A stretch of 64,000 nucleotides of DNA from Tenebrio molitor (lineage: Eukaryota; Arthropoda; Insecta; Coleoptera; Tenebrionidae). The DNA is taken from the NCBI RefSeq assembly GCF_963966145.1, contig NC_091046.1, positions 1-64,000 of the forward strand, given 5' to 3'. The notes below the pieces were generated by a model. That model did no database searches. It was not told where the DNA came from and saw only the letters and a program-made list of their open reading frames with translations. Of the stretch, positions 1 through 11,778 are shown one piece after another; positions within the stretch are counted from its first letter, which is position 1; every line of letters begins with the position of its first letter. The position numbers were made by a program, and so were the translations under genes.

Positions 1-3000
1 GACCTGACCTGACCTGACCTGACCTGACCTGACCTGACCTGACCTGACCTGACCTGACCTGACCTGACCTGACCTGACCTGACCTGACCTGACCTGACCT
101 GACCTGACCTGACCTGACCTGACCTGACCTGACCTGACCTGACCTGACCTGACCTGACCTGACCTGACCTGACCTGACCTGACCTGACCTGACCTGACCT
201 GACCTGACCTGACCTGACCTGACCTGACCTGACCTGACCTGACCTGACCTGACCTGACCTGACCTGACCTGACCTGACCTGACCTGACCTGACCTGACCT
301 GACCTGACCTGACCTGACCTGACCTGACCTGACCTGACCTGACCTGACCTGACCTGACCTGACCTGACCTGACCTGACCTGACCTGACCTGACCTGACCT
401 GACCTGACCTGACCTGACCTGACCTGACCTGACCTGACCTGACCTGACCTGACCTGACCTGACCTGACCTGACCTGACCTGACCTGACCTGACCTGACCT
501 GACCTGACCTGACCTGACCTGACCTGACCTGACCTGACCTGACCTGACCTGACCTGACCTGACCTGACCTGACCTGACCTGACCTGACCTGACCTGACCT
601 GACCTGACCTGACCTGACCTGACCTGACCTGACCTGACCTGACCTGACCTGACCTGACCTGACCTGACCTGACCTGACCTGACCTGACCTGACCTGACCT
701 GACCTGACCTGACCTGACCTGACCTGACCTGACCTGACCTGACCTGACCTGACCTGACCTGACCTGACCTGACCTGACCTGACCTGACCTGACCTGACCT
801 GACCTGACCTGACCTGACCTGACCTGACCTGACCTGACCTGACCTGACCTGACCTGACCTGACCTGACCTGACCTGACCTGACCTGACCTGACCTGACCT
901 GACCTGACCTGACCTGACCTGACCTGACCTGACCTGACCTGACCTGACCTGACCTGACCTGACCTGACCTGACCTGACCTGACCTGACCTGACCTGACCT
1001 GACCTGACCTGACCTGACCTGACCTGACCTGACCTGACCTGACCTGACCTGACCTGACCTGACCTGACCTGACCTGACCTGACCTGACCTGACCTGACCT
1101 GACCTGACCTGACCTGACCTGACCTGACCTGACCTGACCTGACCTGACCTGACCTGACCTGACCTGACCTGACCTGACCTGACCTGACCTGACCTGACCT
1201 GACCTGACCTGACCTGACCTGACCTGACCTGACCTGACCTGACCTGACCTGACCTGACCTGACCTGACCTGACCTGACCTGACCTGACCTGACCTGACCT
1301 GACCTGACCTGACCTGACCTGACCTGACCTGACCTGACCTGACCTGACCTGACCTGACCTGACCTGACCTGACCTGACCTGACCTGACCTGACCTGACCT
1401 GACCTGACCTGACCTGACCTGACTGACCTGACCTGACCTGACCTGACCTGACCTGACCTGACCTGACCTGACCTGACCTGACCTGACCTGACCTGACCTG
1501 ACCTGACCTGACCTGACCTGACCTGACCTGACCTGACCTGACCTGACCTGACCTGACCTGACCTGACCTGACCTGACCTGACCTGACCTGACCTGACCTG
1601 ACCTGACCTGACCTGACCTGACCTGACCTGACCTGACCTGACCTGACCTGACCTGACCTGACCTGACCTGACCTGACCTGACCTGACCTGACCTGACCTG
1701 ACCTGACCTGACCTGACCTGACCTGACCTGACCTGACCTGACCTGACCTGACCTGACCTGACCTGACCTGACCTGACCTGACCTGACCTGACCTGACCTG
1801 ACCTGACCTGACCTGACCTGACCTGACCTGACCTGACCTGACCTGACCTGACCTGACCTGACCTGACCTGACCTGACCTGACCTGACCTGACCTGACCTG
1901 ACCTGACCTGACCTGACCTGACCTGACCTGACCTGACCTGACCTGACCTGACCTGACCTGACCTGACCTGACCTGACCTGACCTGACCTGACCTGACCTG
2001 ACCTGACCTGACCTGACCTGACCTGACCTGACCTGACCTGACCTGACCTGACCTGACCTGACCTGACCTGACCTGACCTGACCTGACCTGACCTGACCTG
2101 ACCTGACCTGACCTGACCTGACCTGACCTGACCTGACCTGACCTGACCTGACCTGACCTGACCTGACCTGACCTGACCTGACCTGACCTGACCTGACCTG
2201 ACCTGACCTGACCTGACCTGACCTGACCTGACCTGACCTGACCTGACCTGACCTGACCTGACCTGACCTGACCTGACCTGACCTGACCTGACCTGACCTG
2301 ACCTGACCTGACCTGACCTGACCTGACCTGACCTGACCTGACCTGACCTGACCTGACCTGACCTGACCTGACCTGACCTGACCTGACCTGACCTGACCTG
2401 ACCTGACCTGACCTGACCTGACCTGACCTGACCTGACCTGACCTGACCTGACCTGACCTGACCTGACCTGACCTGACCTGACCTGACCTGACCTGACCTG
2501 ACCTGACCTGACCTGACCTGACCTGACCTGACCTGACCTGACCTGACCTGACCTGACCTGACCTGACCTGACCTGACCTGACCTGACCTGACCTGACCTG
2601 ACCTGACCTGACCTGACCTGACCTGACCTGACCTGACCTGACCTGACCTGACCTGACCTGACCTGACCTGACTGACCTGACCTGACCTGACCTGACCTGA
2701 CCTGACCTGACCTGACCTGACCTGACCTGACCTGACCTGACTGACCTGACCTGACCTGACCTGACCTGACCTGACCTGACCTGACCTGACCTGACCTGAC
2801 CTGACCTGACCTGACCTGACCTGACCTGACCTGACCTGACCTGACCTGACCTGACCTGACCTGACCTGACCTGACCTGACCTGACCTGACCTGACCTGAC
2901 CTGACCTGACCTGACCTGACCTGACCTGACCTGACCTGACCTGACCTGACCTGACCTGACCTGACCTGACCTGACTGACCTGACCTGACCTGACCTGACC

Positions 3001-6000
3001 TGACCTGACCTGACCTGACCTGACCTGACCTGACCTGACCTGACCTGACCTGACCTGACCTGACCTGACCTGACCTGACCTGACCTGACCTGACCTGACC
3101 TGACCTGACCTGACCTGACCTGACCTGACCTGACCTGACCTGACCTGACCTGACCTGACCTGACCTGACCTGACCTGACCTGACCTGACCTGACCTGACC
3201 TGACCTGACCTGACCTGACCTGACCTGACCTGACCTGACCTGACCTGACCTGACCTGACCTGACCTGACCTGACCTGACCTGACCTGACCTGACCTGACC
3301 TGACCTGACCTGACCTGACCTGACCTGACCTGACCTGACCTGACCTGACCTGACCTGACCTGACCTGACCTGACCTGACCTGACCTGACCTGACCTGACC
3401 TGACCTGACCTGACCTGACCTGACCTGACCTGACCTGACCTGACCTGACCTGACCTGACCTGACCTGACCTGACCTGACCTGACCTGACCTGACCTGACC
3501 TGACCTGACCTGACCTGACCTGACCTGACCTGACCTGACCTGACCTGACCTGACCTGACCTGACCTGACCTGACCTGACCTGACCTGACCTGACCTGACC
3601 TGACCTGACCTGACCTGACCTGACCTGACCTGACCTGACCTGACTGACCTGACCTGACCTGACCTGACCTGACCTGACCTGACCTGACCTGACCTGACCT
3701 GACCTGACCTGACCTGACCTGACCTGACCTGACCTGACCTGACCTGACCTGACCTGACCTGACCTGACCTGACCTGACCTGACCTGACCTGACCTGACCT
3801 GACCTGACCTGACCTGACCTGACCTGACCTGACCTGACCTGACCTGACCTGACCTGACCTGACCTGACCTGACCTGACCTGACCTGACCTGACCTGACCT
3901 GACCTGACCTGACCTGACCTGACCTGACCTGACCTGACCTGACCTGACCTGACCTGACCTGACCTGACCTGACCTGACCTGACCTGACCTGACCTGACCT
4001 GACCTGACCTGACCTGACCTGACCTGACCTGACCTGACCTGACCTGACCTGACCTGACCTGACCTGACCTGACCTGACCTGACCTGACCTGACCTGACCT
4101 GACCTGACCTGACCTGACCTGACCTGACCTGACCTGACCTGACCTGACCTGACCTGACCTGACCTGACCTGACCTGACCTGACCTGACCTGACCTGACCT
4201 GACCTGACCTGACCTGACCTGACCTGACCTGACCTGACCTGACCTGACCTGACCTGACCTGACCTGACCTGACCTGACCTGACCTGACCTGACCTGACCT
4301 GACCTGACCTGACCTGACCTGACCTGACCTGACCTGACCTGACCTGACCTGACCTGACCTGACCTGACCTGACCTGACCTGACCTGACCTGACCTGACCT
4401 GACCTGACCTGACCTGACCTGACCTGACCTGACCTGACCTGACCTGACCTGACCTGACCTGACCTGACCTGACCTGACCTGACCTGACCTGACCTGACCT
4501 GACCTGACCTGACCTGACCTGACCTGACCTGACCTGACCTGACCTGACCTGACCTGACCTGACCTGACCTGACCTGACCTGACCTGACCTGACCTGACCT
4601 GACCTGACCTGACCTGACCTGACCTGACCTGACCTGACCTGACCTGACCTGACCTGACCTGACCTGACCTGACCTGACCTGACCTGACCTGACCTGACCT
4701 GACCTGACCTGACCTGACCTGACCTGACCTGACCTGACCTGACCTGACCTGACCTGACCTGACCTGACCTGACCTGACCTGACCTGACCTGACCTGACCT
4801 GACCTGACCTGACCTGACCTGACCTGACCTGACCTGACCTGACCTGACCTGACCTGACCTGACCTGACCTGACCTGACCTGACCTGACCTGACCTGACCT
4901 GACCTGACCTGACCTGACCTGACCTGACCTGACCTGACCTGACCTGACCTGACCTGACCTGACCTGACCTGACCTGACCTGACCTGACCTGACCTGACCT
5001 GACCTGACCTGACCTGACCTGACCTGACCTGACCTGACCTGACCTGACCTGACCTGACCTGACCTGACCTGACCTGACCTGACCTGACCTGACCTGACCT
5101 GACCTGACCTGACCTGACCTGACCTGACCTGACCTGACCTGACCTGACCTGACCTGACCTGACCTGACCTGACCTGACCTGACCTGACCTGACCTGACCT
5201 GACCTGACCTGACCTGACCTGACCTGACCTGACCTGACCTGACCTGACCTGACCTGACCTGACCTGACCTGACCTGACCTGACCTGACCTGACCTGACCT
5301 GACCTGACCTGACCTGACCTGACCTGACCTGACCTGACCTGACCTGACCTGACCTGACCTGACCTGACCTGACCTGACCTGACCTGACCTGACCTGACCT
5401 GACCTGACCTGACCTGACCTGACCTGACCTGACCTGACCTGACCTGACCTGACCTGACCTGACCTGACCTGACCTGACCTGACCTGACCTGACCTGACCT
5501 GACCTGACCTGACCTGACCTGACCTGACCTGACCTGACCTGACCTGACCTGACCTGACCTGACCTGACCTGACCTGACCTGACCTGACCTGACCTGACCT
5601 GACCTGACCTGACCTGACCTGACCTGACCTGACCTGACCTGACCTGACCTGACCTGACCTGACCTGACCTGACCTGACCTGACCTGACCTGACCTGACCT
5701 GACCTGACCTGACCTGACCTGACCTGACCTGACCTGACCTGACCTGACCTGACCTGACCTGACCTGACCTGACCTGACCTGACCTGACCTGACCTGACCT
5801 GACCTGACCTGACCTGACCTGACCTGACCTGACCTGACCTGACCTGACCTGACCTGACCTGACCTGACCTGACCTGACCTGACCTGACCTGACCTGACCT
5901 GACCTGACCTGACCTGACCTGACCTGACCTGACCTGACCTGACCTGACCTGACCTGACCTGACCTGACCTGACCTGACCTGACCTGACCTGACCTGACCT

Positions 6001-6782
6001 GACCTGACCTGACCTGACCTGACCTGACCTGACCTGACCTGACCTGACCTGACCTGACCTGACCTGACCTGACCTGACCTGACCTGACCTGACCTGACCT
6101 GACCTGACCTGACCTGACCTGACCTGACCTGACCTGACCTGACCTGACCTGACCTGACCTGACCTGACCTGACCTGACCTGACCTGACCTGACCTGACCT
6201 GACCTGACCTGACCTGACCTGACCTGACCTGACCTGACCTGACCTGACCTGACCTGACCTGACCTGACCTGACCTGACCTGACCTGACCTGACCTGACCT
6301 GACCTGACCTGACCTGACCTGACCTGACCTGACCTGACCTGACCTGACCTGACCTGACCTGACCTGACCTGACCTGACCTGACCTGACCTGACCTGACCT
6401 GACCTGACCTGACCTGACCTGACCTGACCTGACCTGACCTGACCTGACCTGACCTGACCTGACCTGACCTGACCTGACCTGACCTGACCTGACCTGACCT
6501 GACCTGACCTGACCTGACCTGACCTGACCTGACCTGACCTGACCTGACCTGACCTGACCTGACCTGACCTGACCTGACCTGACCTGACCTGACCTGACCT
6601 GACCTGACCTGACCTGACCTGACCTGACCTGACCTGACCTGACCTGACCTGACCTGACCTGACCTGACCTGACCTGACCTGACCTGACCTGACCTGACCT
6701 GACCTGACCTGACCTGACCTGACCTGACCTGACCTGACCTGACCTGACCTGACCTGACCTGACCTGACCTGACCTGACCTGA

Positions 6783-6785
<3 letters not shown>
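1..6785 (-). repeat. Telomeric (TCAGG)n array, distal block
   Basis: The plus strand reads CCTGA repeats and the minus strand TCAGG repeats over the whole stretch. TCAGG is the telomeric unit of Tribolium and many other beetles. The G-rich strand points left, so the chromosome end is expected to the left of the window. The array is almost perfect: the only irregularities I see are five units that have lost one C (near 1421, 2671, 2741, 2974 and 3641). It ends at the poly(T) of element A. Confidence 0.95.
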
Positions 6786-6814
<29 letters not shown>

Positions 6815-7772
6815 CGGGAGGAGGGGAAATACATTACGTACAACCCCCAGGACACCAAGTTGCCCTGGGGAGTGTGGGACTCCTCGCCATGGTGGTCGGG
6901 GCGAGTCTACCCACTAAAACCCCTCCTCGTATCCTCTCCTAAGTACCCGGGATCGCTCTCGCATTTCATCAGGTACTTAGTGTTTTATATTCAGCGGTCG
7001 TTTGCCTCACGCTTTCTTTCTTCGTCCTCCTTTCCTCGAAGCACCGCCATCGTGAACTCCGCTGTGGCATCCCAGTCGGCTTGGGATCGAAGCAGAATCT
7101 CTACAAAGTTTTCGTTTGTTGGCCATTCTGCAGTCTTCCGCATGAGAAGCAGTCTCTCACGGTCCCACCTTTCGCACACGAACAGCGTGTGCTCGGGGTC
7201 ATCGCGGTCTCCGCAGAACCAGCAGCCGTCGGTTTCTTCCTTTCCGATTTTAAGGAGGAAGGATGCGAAGCACCCGTGGCCTGTCAGTGCCTGGGTTAGG
7301 TAGTAGGTCAGCTGCCCATGTCCTCGTTCGATCCAAGTCGCGATCTCTGGCAGGAGTTTTCTCGTCCAACTCCCCTTGTCGGTGGTTTGCCATCTCGCCT
7401 GCCATTTTCGTAGCTGCCTCTTTTTAGCTTCCTCCTTGGAGCAGAGTTGTCGGTGGAGGAGCACCCTCCCCTCGGCCTGTAGATCAGCGGGCAGGACCCC
7501 CGTTAATACTTGTAGGGCCTCAGCCGACACTGTGCGGTAAGCGCTGGCTACCCTCACCAGAACCCTTCTCTGGACCCTGTTGAGCGTTTCGACGTTCTTT
7601 TTGTATTTGAGGCCGTCGGCCCACCCTGCCGCCCCGTATAGGAGTCGACTGTGTACGACCGCTGAGAGGAGTTTTCTTCGGCTGCTACCTGGCCCTTTCA
7701 TATTGGGCATGATCCTTCCCAACACGGCCACCATCTTTTCCGCCTTTGCAGCTACTTCTTCCACGTGGGGAA
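6786..7772 (-). mobile_element. Element A: 5'-truncated SART-type telomeric LINE
   Basis: On the minus strand the copy consists of the C-terminal part of ORF2, a 3' UTR of about 175 nt and a poly(A) of about 29 nt that runs straight into TCAGG repeats. It is nearly identical to the matching part of elements B and D, so it belongs to the same family. It is cut off at 7772, where ORF2 sequence changes directly to TCAGG, the usual outcome of incomplete reverse transcription in LINEs. The 3' UTR carries the hairpin described for element D. Confidence 0.93.
6991..7772 (-). pseudogene. ORF2 C-terminal fragment of element A
   Basis: About 260 residues corresponding to the thumb and C-terminal region downstream of the reverse transcriptase core. 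The CX2CX7HX4C cysteine-histidine motif (CWFCGD...EHTLFVC) typical of R1-clade ORF2 C-termini is intact. The endonuclease and the RT catalytic motifs are missing. The reading frame stays open upstream into the TCAGG repeats, which translate as SGQVR repeats, and on into the poly(A) and 3' UTR of element B. The resulting 1112-codon frame is an accident of repeat composition and not a gene. No function is expected. Confidence 0.9.
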
Positions 7773-10262
7773 GACCTGACCTGACCTGACCTGACCTGAC
7801 CTGACCTGACCTGACCTGACCTGACCTGACCTGACCTGACCTGACCTGACCTGACCTGACCTGACCTGACCTGACCTGACCTGACCTGACCTGACCTGAC
7901 CTGACCTGACCTGACCTGACCTGACCTGACCTGACCTGACCTGACCTGACCTGACCTGACCTGACCTGACCTGACCTGACCTGACCTGACCTGACCTGAC
8001 CTGACCTGACCTGACCTGACCTGACCTGACCTGACCTGACCTGACCTGACCTGACCTGACCTGACCTGACCTGACCTGACCTGACCTGACCTGACCTGAC
8101 CTGACCTGACCTGACCTGACCTGACCTGACCTGACCTGACCTGACCTGACCTGACCTGACCTGACCTGACCTGACCTGACCTGACCTGACCTGACCTGAC
8201 CTGACCTGACCTGACCTGACCTGACCTGACCTGACCTGACCTGACCTGACCTGACCTGACCTGACCTGACCTGACCTGACCTGACCTGACCTGACCTGAC
8301 CTGACCTGACCTGACCTGACCTGACCTGACCTGACCTGACCTGACCTGACCTGACCTGACCTGACCTGACCTGACCTGACCTGACCTGACCTGACCTGAC
8401 CTGACCTGACCTGACCTGACCTGACCTGACCTGACCTGACCTGACCTGACCTGACCTGACCTGACCTGACCTGACCTGACCTGACCTGACCTGACCTGAC
8501 CTGACCTGACCTGACCTGACCTGACCTGACCTGACCTGACCTGACCTGACCTGACCTGACCTGACCTGACCTGACCTGACCTGACCTGACCTGACCTGAC
8601 CTGACCTGACCTGACCTGACCTGACCTGACCTGACCTGACCTGACCTGACCTGACCTGACCTGACCTGACCTGACCTGACCTGACCTGACCTGACCTGAC
8701 CTGACCTGACCTGACCTGACCTGACCTGACCTGACCTGACCTGACCTGACCTGACCTGACCTGACCTGACCTGACCTGACCTGACCTGACCTGACCTGAC
8801 CTGACCTGACCTGACCTGACCTGACCTGACCTGACCTGACCTGACCTGACCTGACCTGACCTGACCTGACCTGACCTGACCTGACCTGACCTGACCTGAC
8901 CTGACCTGACCTGACCTGACCTGACCTGACCTGACCTGACCTGACCTGACCTGACCTGACCTGACCTGACCTGACCTGACCTGACCTGACCTGACCTGAC
9001 CTGACCTGACCTGACCTGACCTGACCTGACCTGACCTGACCTGACCTGACCTGACCTGACCTGACCTGACCTGACCTGACCTGACCTGACCTGACCTGAC
9101 CTGACCTGACCTGACCTGACCTGACCTGACCTGACCTGACCTGACCTGACCTGACCTGACCTGACCTGACCTGACCTGACCTGACCTGACCTGACCTGAC
9201 CTGACCTGACCTGACCTGACCTGACCTGACCTGACCTGACCTGACCTGACCTGACCTGACCTGACCTGACCTGACCTGACCTGACCTGACCTGACCTGAC
9301 CTGACCTGACCTGACCTGACCTGACCTGACCTGACCTGACCTGACCTGACCTGACCTGACCTGACCTGACCTGACCTGACCTGACCTGACCTGACCTGAC
9401 CTGACCTGACCTGACCTGACCTGACCTGACCTGACCTGACCTGACCTGACCTGACCTGACCTGACCTGACCTGACCTGACCTGACCTGACCTGACCTGAC
9501 CTGACCTGACCTGACCTGACCTGACCTGACCTGACCTGACCTGACCTGACCTGACCTGACCTGACCTGACCTGACCTGACCTGACCTGACCTGACCTGAC
9601 CTGACCTGACCTGACCTGACCTGACCTGACCTGACCTGACCTGACCTGACCTGACCTGACCTGACCTGACCTGACCTGACCTGACCTGACCTGACCTGAC
9701 CTGACCTGACCTGACCTGACCTGACCTGACCTGACCTGACCTGACCTGACCTGACCTGACCTGACCTGACCTGACCTGACCTGACCTGACCTGACCTGAC
9801 CTGACCTGACCTGACCTGACCTGACCTGACCTGACCTGACCTGACCTGACCTGACCTGACCTGACCTGACCTGACCTGACCTGACCTGACCTGACCTGAC
9901 CTGACCTGACCTGACCTGACCTGACCTGACCTGACCTGACCTGACCTGACCTGACCTGACCTGACCTGACCTGACCTGACCTGACCTGACCTGACCTGAC
10001 CTGACCTGACCTGACCTGACCTGACCTGACCTGACCTGACCTGACCTGACCTGACCTGACCTGACCTGACCTGACCTGACCTGACCTGACCTGACCTGAC
10101 CTGACCTGACCTGACCTGACCTGACCTGACCTGACCTGACCTGACCTGACCTGACCTGACCTGACCTGACCTGACCTGACCTGACCTGACCTGACCTGAC
10201 CTGACCTGACCTGACCTGACCTGACCTGACCTGACCTGACCTGACCTGACCTGACCTGACCT
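7773..10262 (-). repeat. Telomeric (TCAGG)n array between elements A and B
   Basis: 2490 bp of TCAGG repeats (CCTGA on the plus strand), with no irregular unit seen. It separates two truncated copies of the same SART family. Its length and purity show that A and B are separate insertions into telomeric DNA. Confidence 0.95.
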
Positions 10263-11614
10263 TTTTTTTTTTTTTTTTTTTTTTTCGGGAGGAGGGGAAA
10301 TACATTACGTACAACCCCCAGGACACCAAGTTGCCCTGGGGAGTGTGGGACTCCTCGCCATGGTGGTCGGGGCGAGTCTACCCACTAAAACCCCTCCTCG
10401 TATCCTCTCCTAAGTACCCGGGATCGCTCTCGCATTTCATCAGGTACTTAGTGTTTTATATTCAGCGGTCGTTTGCCTCACGCTTTCTTTCTTCATCCTC
10501 CTTTCCTCGAAGCACCGCCATCGTGAACTCCGCTGTGGCATCCCAGTCGGCTTGGGATCGAAGCAGAATCTCTACAAAGTTTTCGTTTGTTGGCCATTCT
10601 GCAGTCTTCCGCATGAGAAGCAGTCTCTCACGGTCCCACCTTTCGCACACGAACAGCGTGTGCTCGGGGTCATCGCGGTCTCCGCAGAACCAGCAGCCGT
10701 CGGTTTCTTCCTTTCCGATTTTAAGGAGGAAGGATGCGAAGCACCCGTGGCCTGACAGTGCCTGGGTTAGGTAGTAGGTCAGCTGCCCATGTCCTCGTTC
10801 GATCCAAGTCGCGATCTCTGGCAGGAGTTTTCTCGTCCAACTCCCCTTGTCGGTGGTTTGCCATCTCGCCTGCCATTTTCGTAGCTGCCTCTTTTTAGCT
10901 TCCTCCTTGGAGCAGAGTTGTCGGTGGAGGAGCACCCTCCCCTCGGCCTGTAGATCAGCGGGCAGGACCCCCGTTAATACTTGTAGGGCCTCAGCCGACA
11001 CTGTGCGGTAAGCGCTGGCTACCCTCACCAGAACCCTTCTCTGGACCCTGTTGAGCGTTTCGACGTTCTTTTTGTATTTGAGGCCGTCGGCCCACCCTGC
11101 CGCCCCGTATAGGACTCGACTGTGTACGACCGCTGAGAGGAGTTTTCTTCGGCTGCTACCTGGCCCTTTCATATTGGGCATGATCCTTCCCAACACGGCC
11201 ACCATCTTTTCCGCCTTTGCAGCTACTTCTTCCACGTGGGGAACAAAGGTCATGGCCCTATCCATTCGTACCCCGAGGTACTTAAGTGATGTTGCTGGTA
11301 AAATCTCCTCACCACCAATTTGAAATTTTACGTTTCCGGGTCTCCTTTTTCCTACCAGCAGGACGGCTTCCGTTTTTTGGACAGCTAGCTTCAAACCTGC
11401 TTCCTCCATCCAACCTACGACCCTCTCCAGGGCATAGTTTGCCAAACTCATTAGTTCTTGTTCGGTTTTCGCCGTCACCAGAACAGCTAGATCGTCCGCA
11501 AAGGCGATCAGCCTTAGGCCCTCCGGCAATTCTAGTTCAAGCACCCCATCGTACAGCACGTTCCATAGCGTGGGTCCTAGCACCGATCCCTGGGGAACCC
11601 CACACGACACCCCG
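10263..11614 (-). mobile_element. Element B: 5'-truncated SART-type telomeric LINE
   Basis: Same family as A and D, with poly(A) on the left and a 5' truncation at 11614, where it meets TCAGG repeats. It retains the last third of ORF2, including the RT motifs GVPQGSVLGP and FADD, and the complete 3' UTR. The 5' junction reads ...GGTC followed by element sequence and the 3' junction reads poly(A)-GGTCAGG. This fits insertion between C and A of TCAGG without a long target duplication. Confidence 0.93.
10462..11614 (-). pseudogene. ORF2 C-terminal fragment of element B (RT palm to end)
   Basis: About 380 residues beginning inside the reverse transcriptase domain. Visible motifs in order are GVPQGSVLGPTLWN near the start, the catalytic FADD (FADD in place of the more common YADD), the conserved KYLGV segment and the C-terminal CX2CX7HX4C motif. 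The endonuclease and the first RT blocks are absent, so it cannot act alone. Frame and stop match element D, with no internal stop or frameshift, which suggests a recent insertion. Confidence 0.9.
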
Positions 11615-11674
11615 GACCTGACCTGACCTGACCTGACCTGACCTGACCTGACCTGACCTGACCTGACCTGACCT
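11615..11674 (-). repeat. Telomeric (TCAGG)n spacer between elements B and C
   Basis: About 12 TCAGG units separate the truncated 5' end of B from the poly(A) of C. Confidence 0.93.
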
Positions 11675-11720
11675 TTTTTTTTTTTTTTTTTTTTCAGTAG
11701 AGGGGAAATCCTTTAGGGAC

Positions 11721-11778
11721 CCCCCCGCATTTGTTCTACAGCGGGGGGAGTGTGAGAATCCTCCTCATAGTTATGAGG
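11721..11778 (-). promoter_or_regulatory. 3' UTR double hairpin of element C
   Basis: Stem 1 pairs CCCCCCGC (11721-11728) with GCGGGGGG (11741-11748). Stem 2 pairs CCTCAT (11763-11768) with ATGAGG (11773-11778) and overlaps the ORF2 stop codon. A CACTAAAACC block follows at 11786-11795. The same arrangement with different stem bases occurs in the other SART elements. The terminal 3' UTR of LINEs is the usual binding target of their reverse transcriptase, so this is a candidate RT recognition structure. Confidence 0.6.

Noticed and set aside
1..6785. Telomere end within the window
   Set aside because: The orientation shows that the end is to the left, but the array runs off the window, so the terminus itself is not visible.
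6860..7303. 147-codon plus-strand frames repeated at 6860, 10331 and 19930
   Set aside because: They lie antisense to the 3' UTR and ORF2 end of A, B and D. They recur only because the elements do, and have no recognisable domain.
6991..10329. A 1112-codon minus-strand frame with SGQVR repeats
   Set aside because: It is telomeric repeat read as protein, joined to the truncated ORF2 of A and to the poly(A)/3' UTR of B. It is not a gene.
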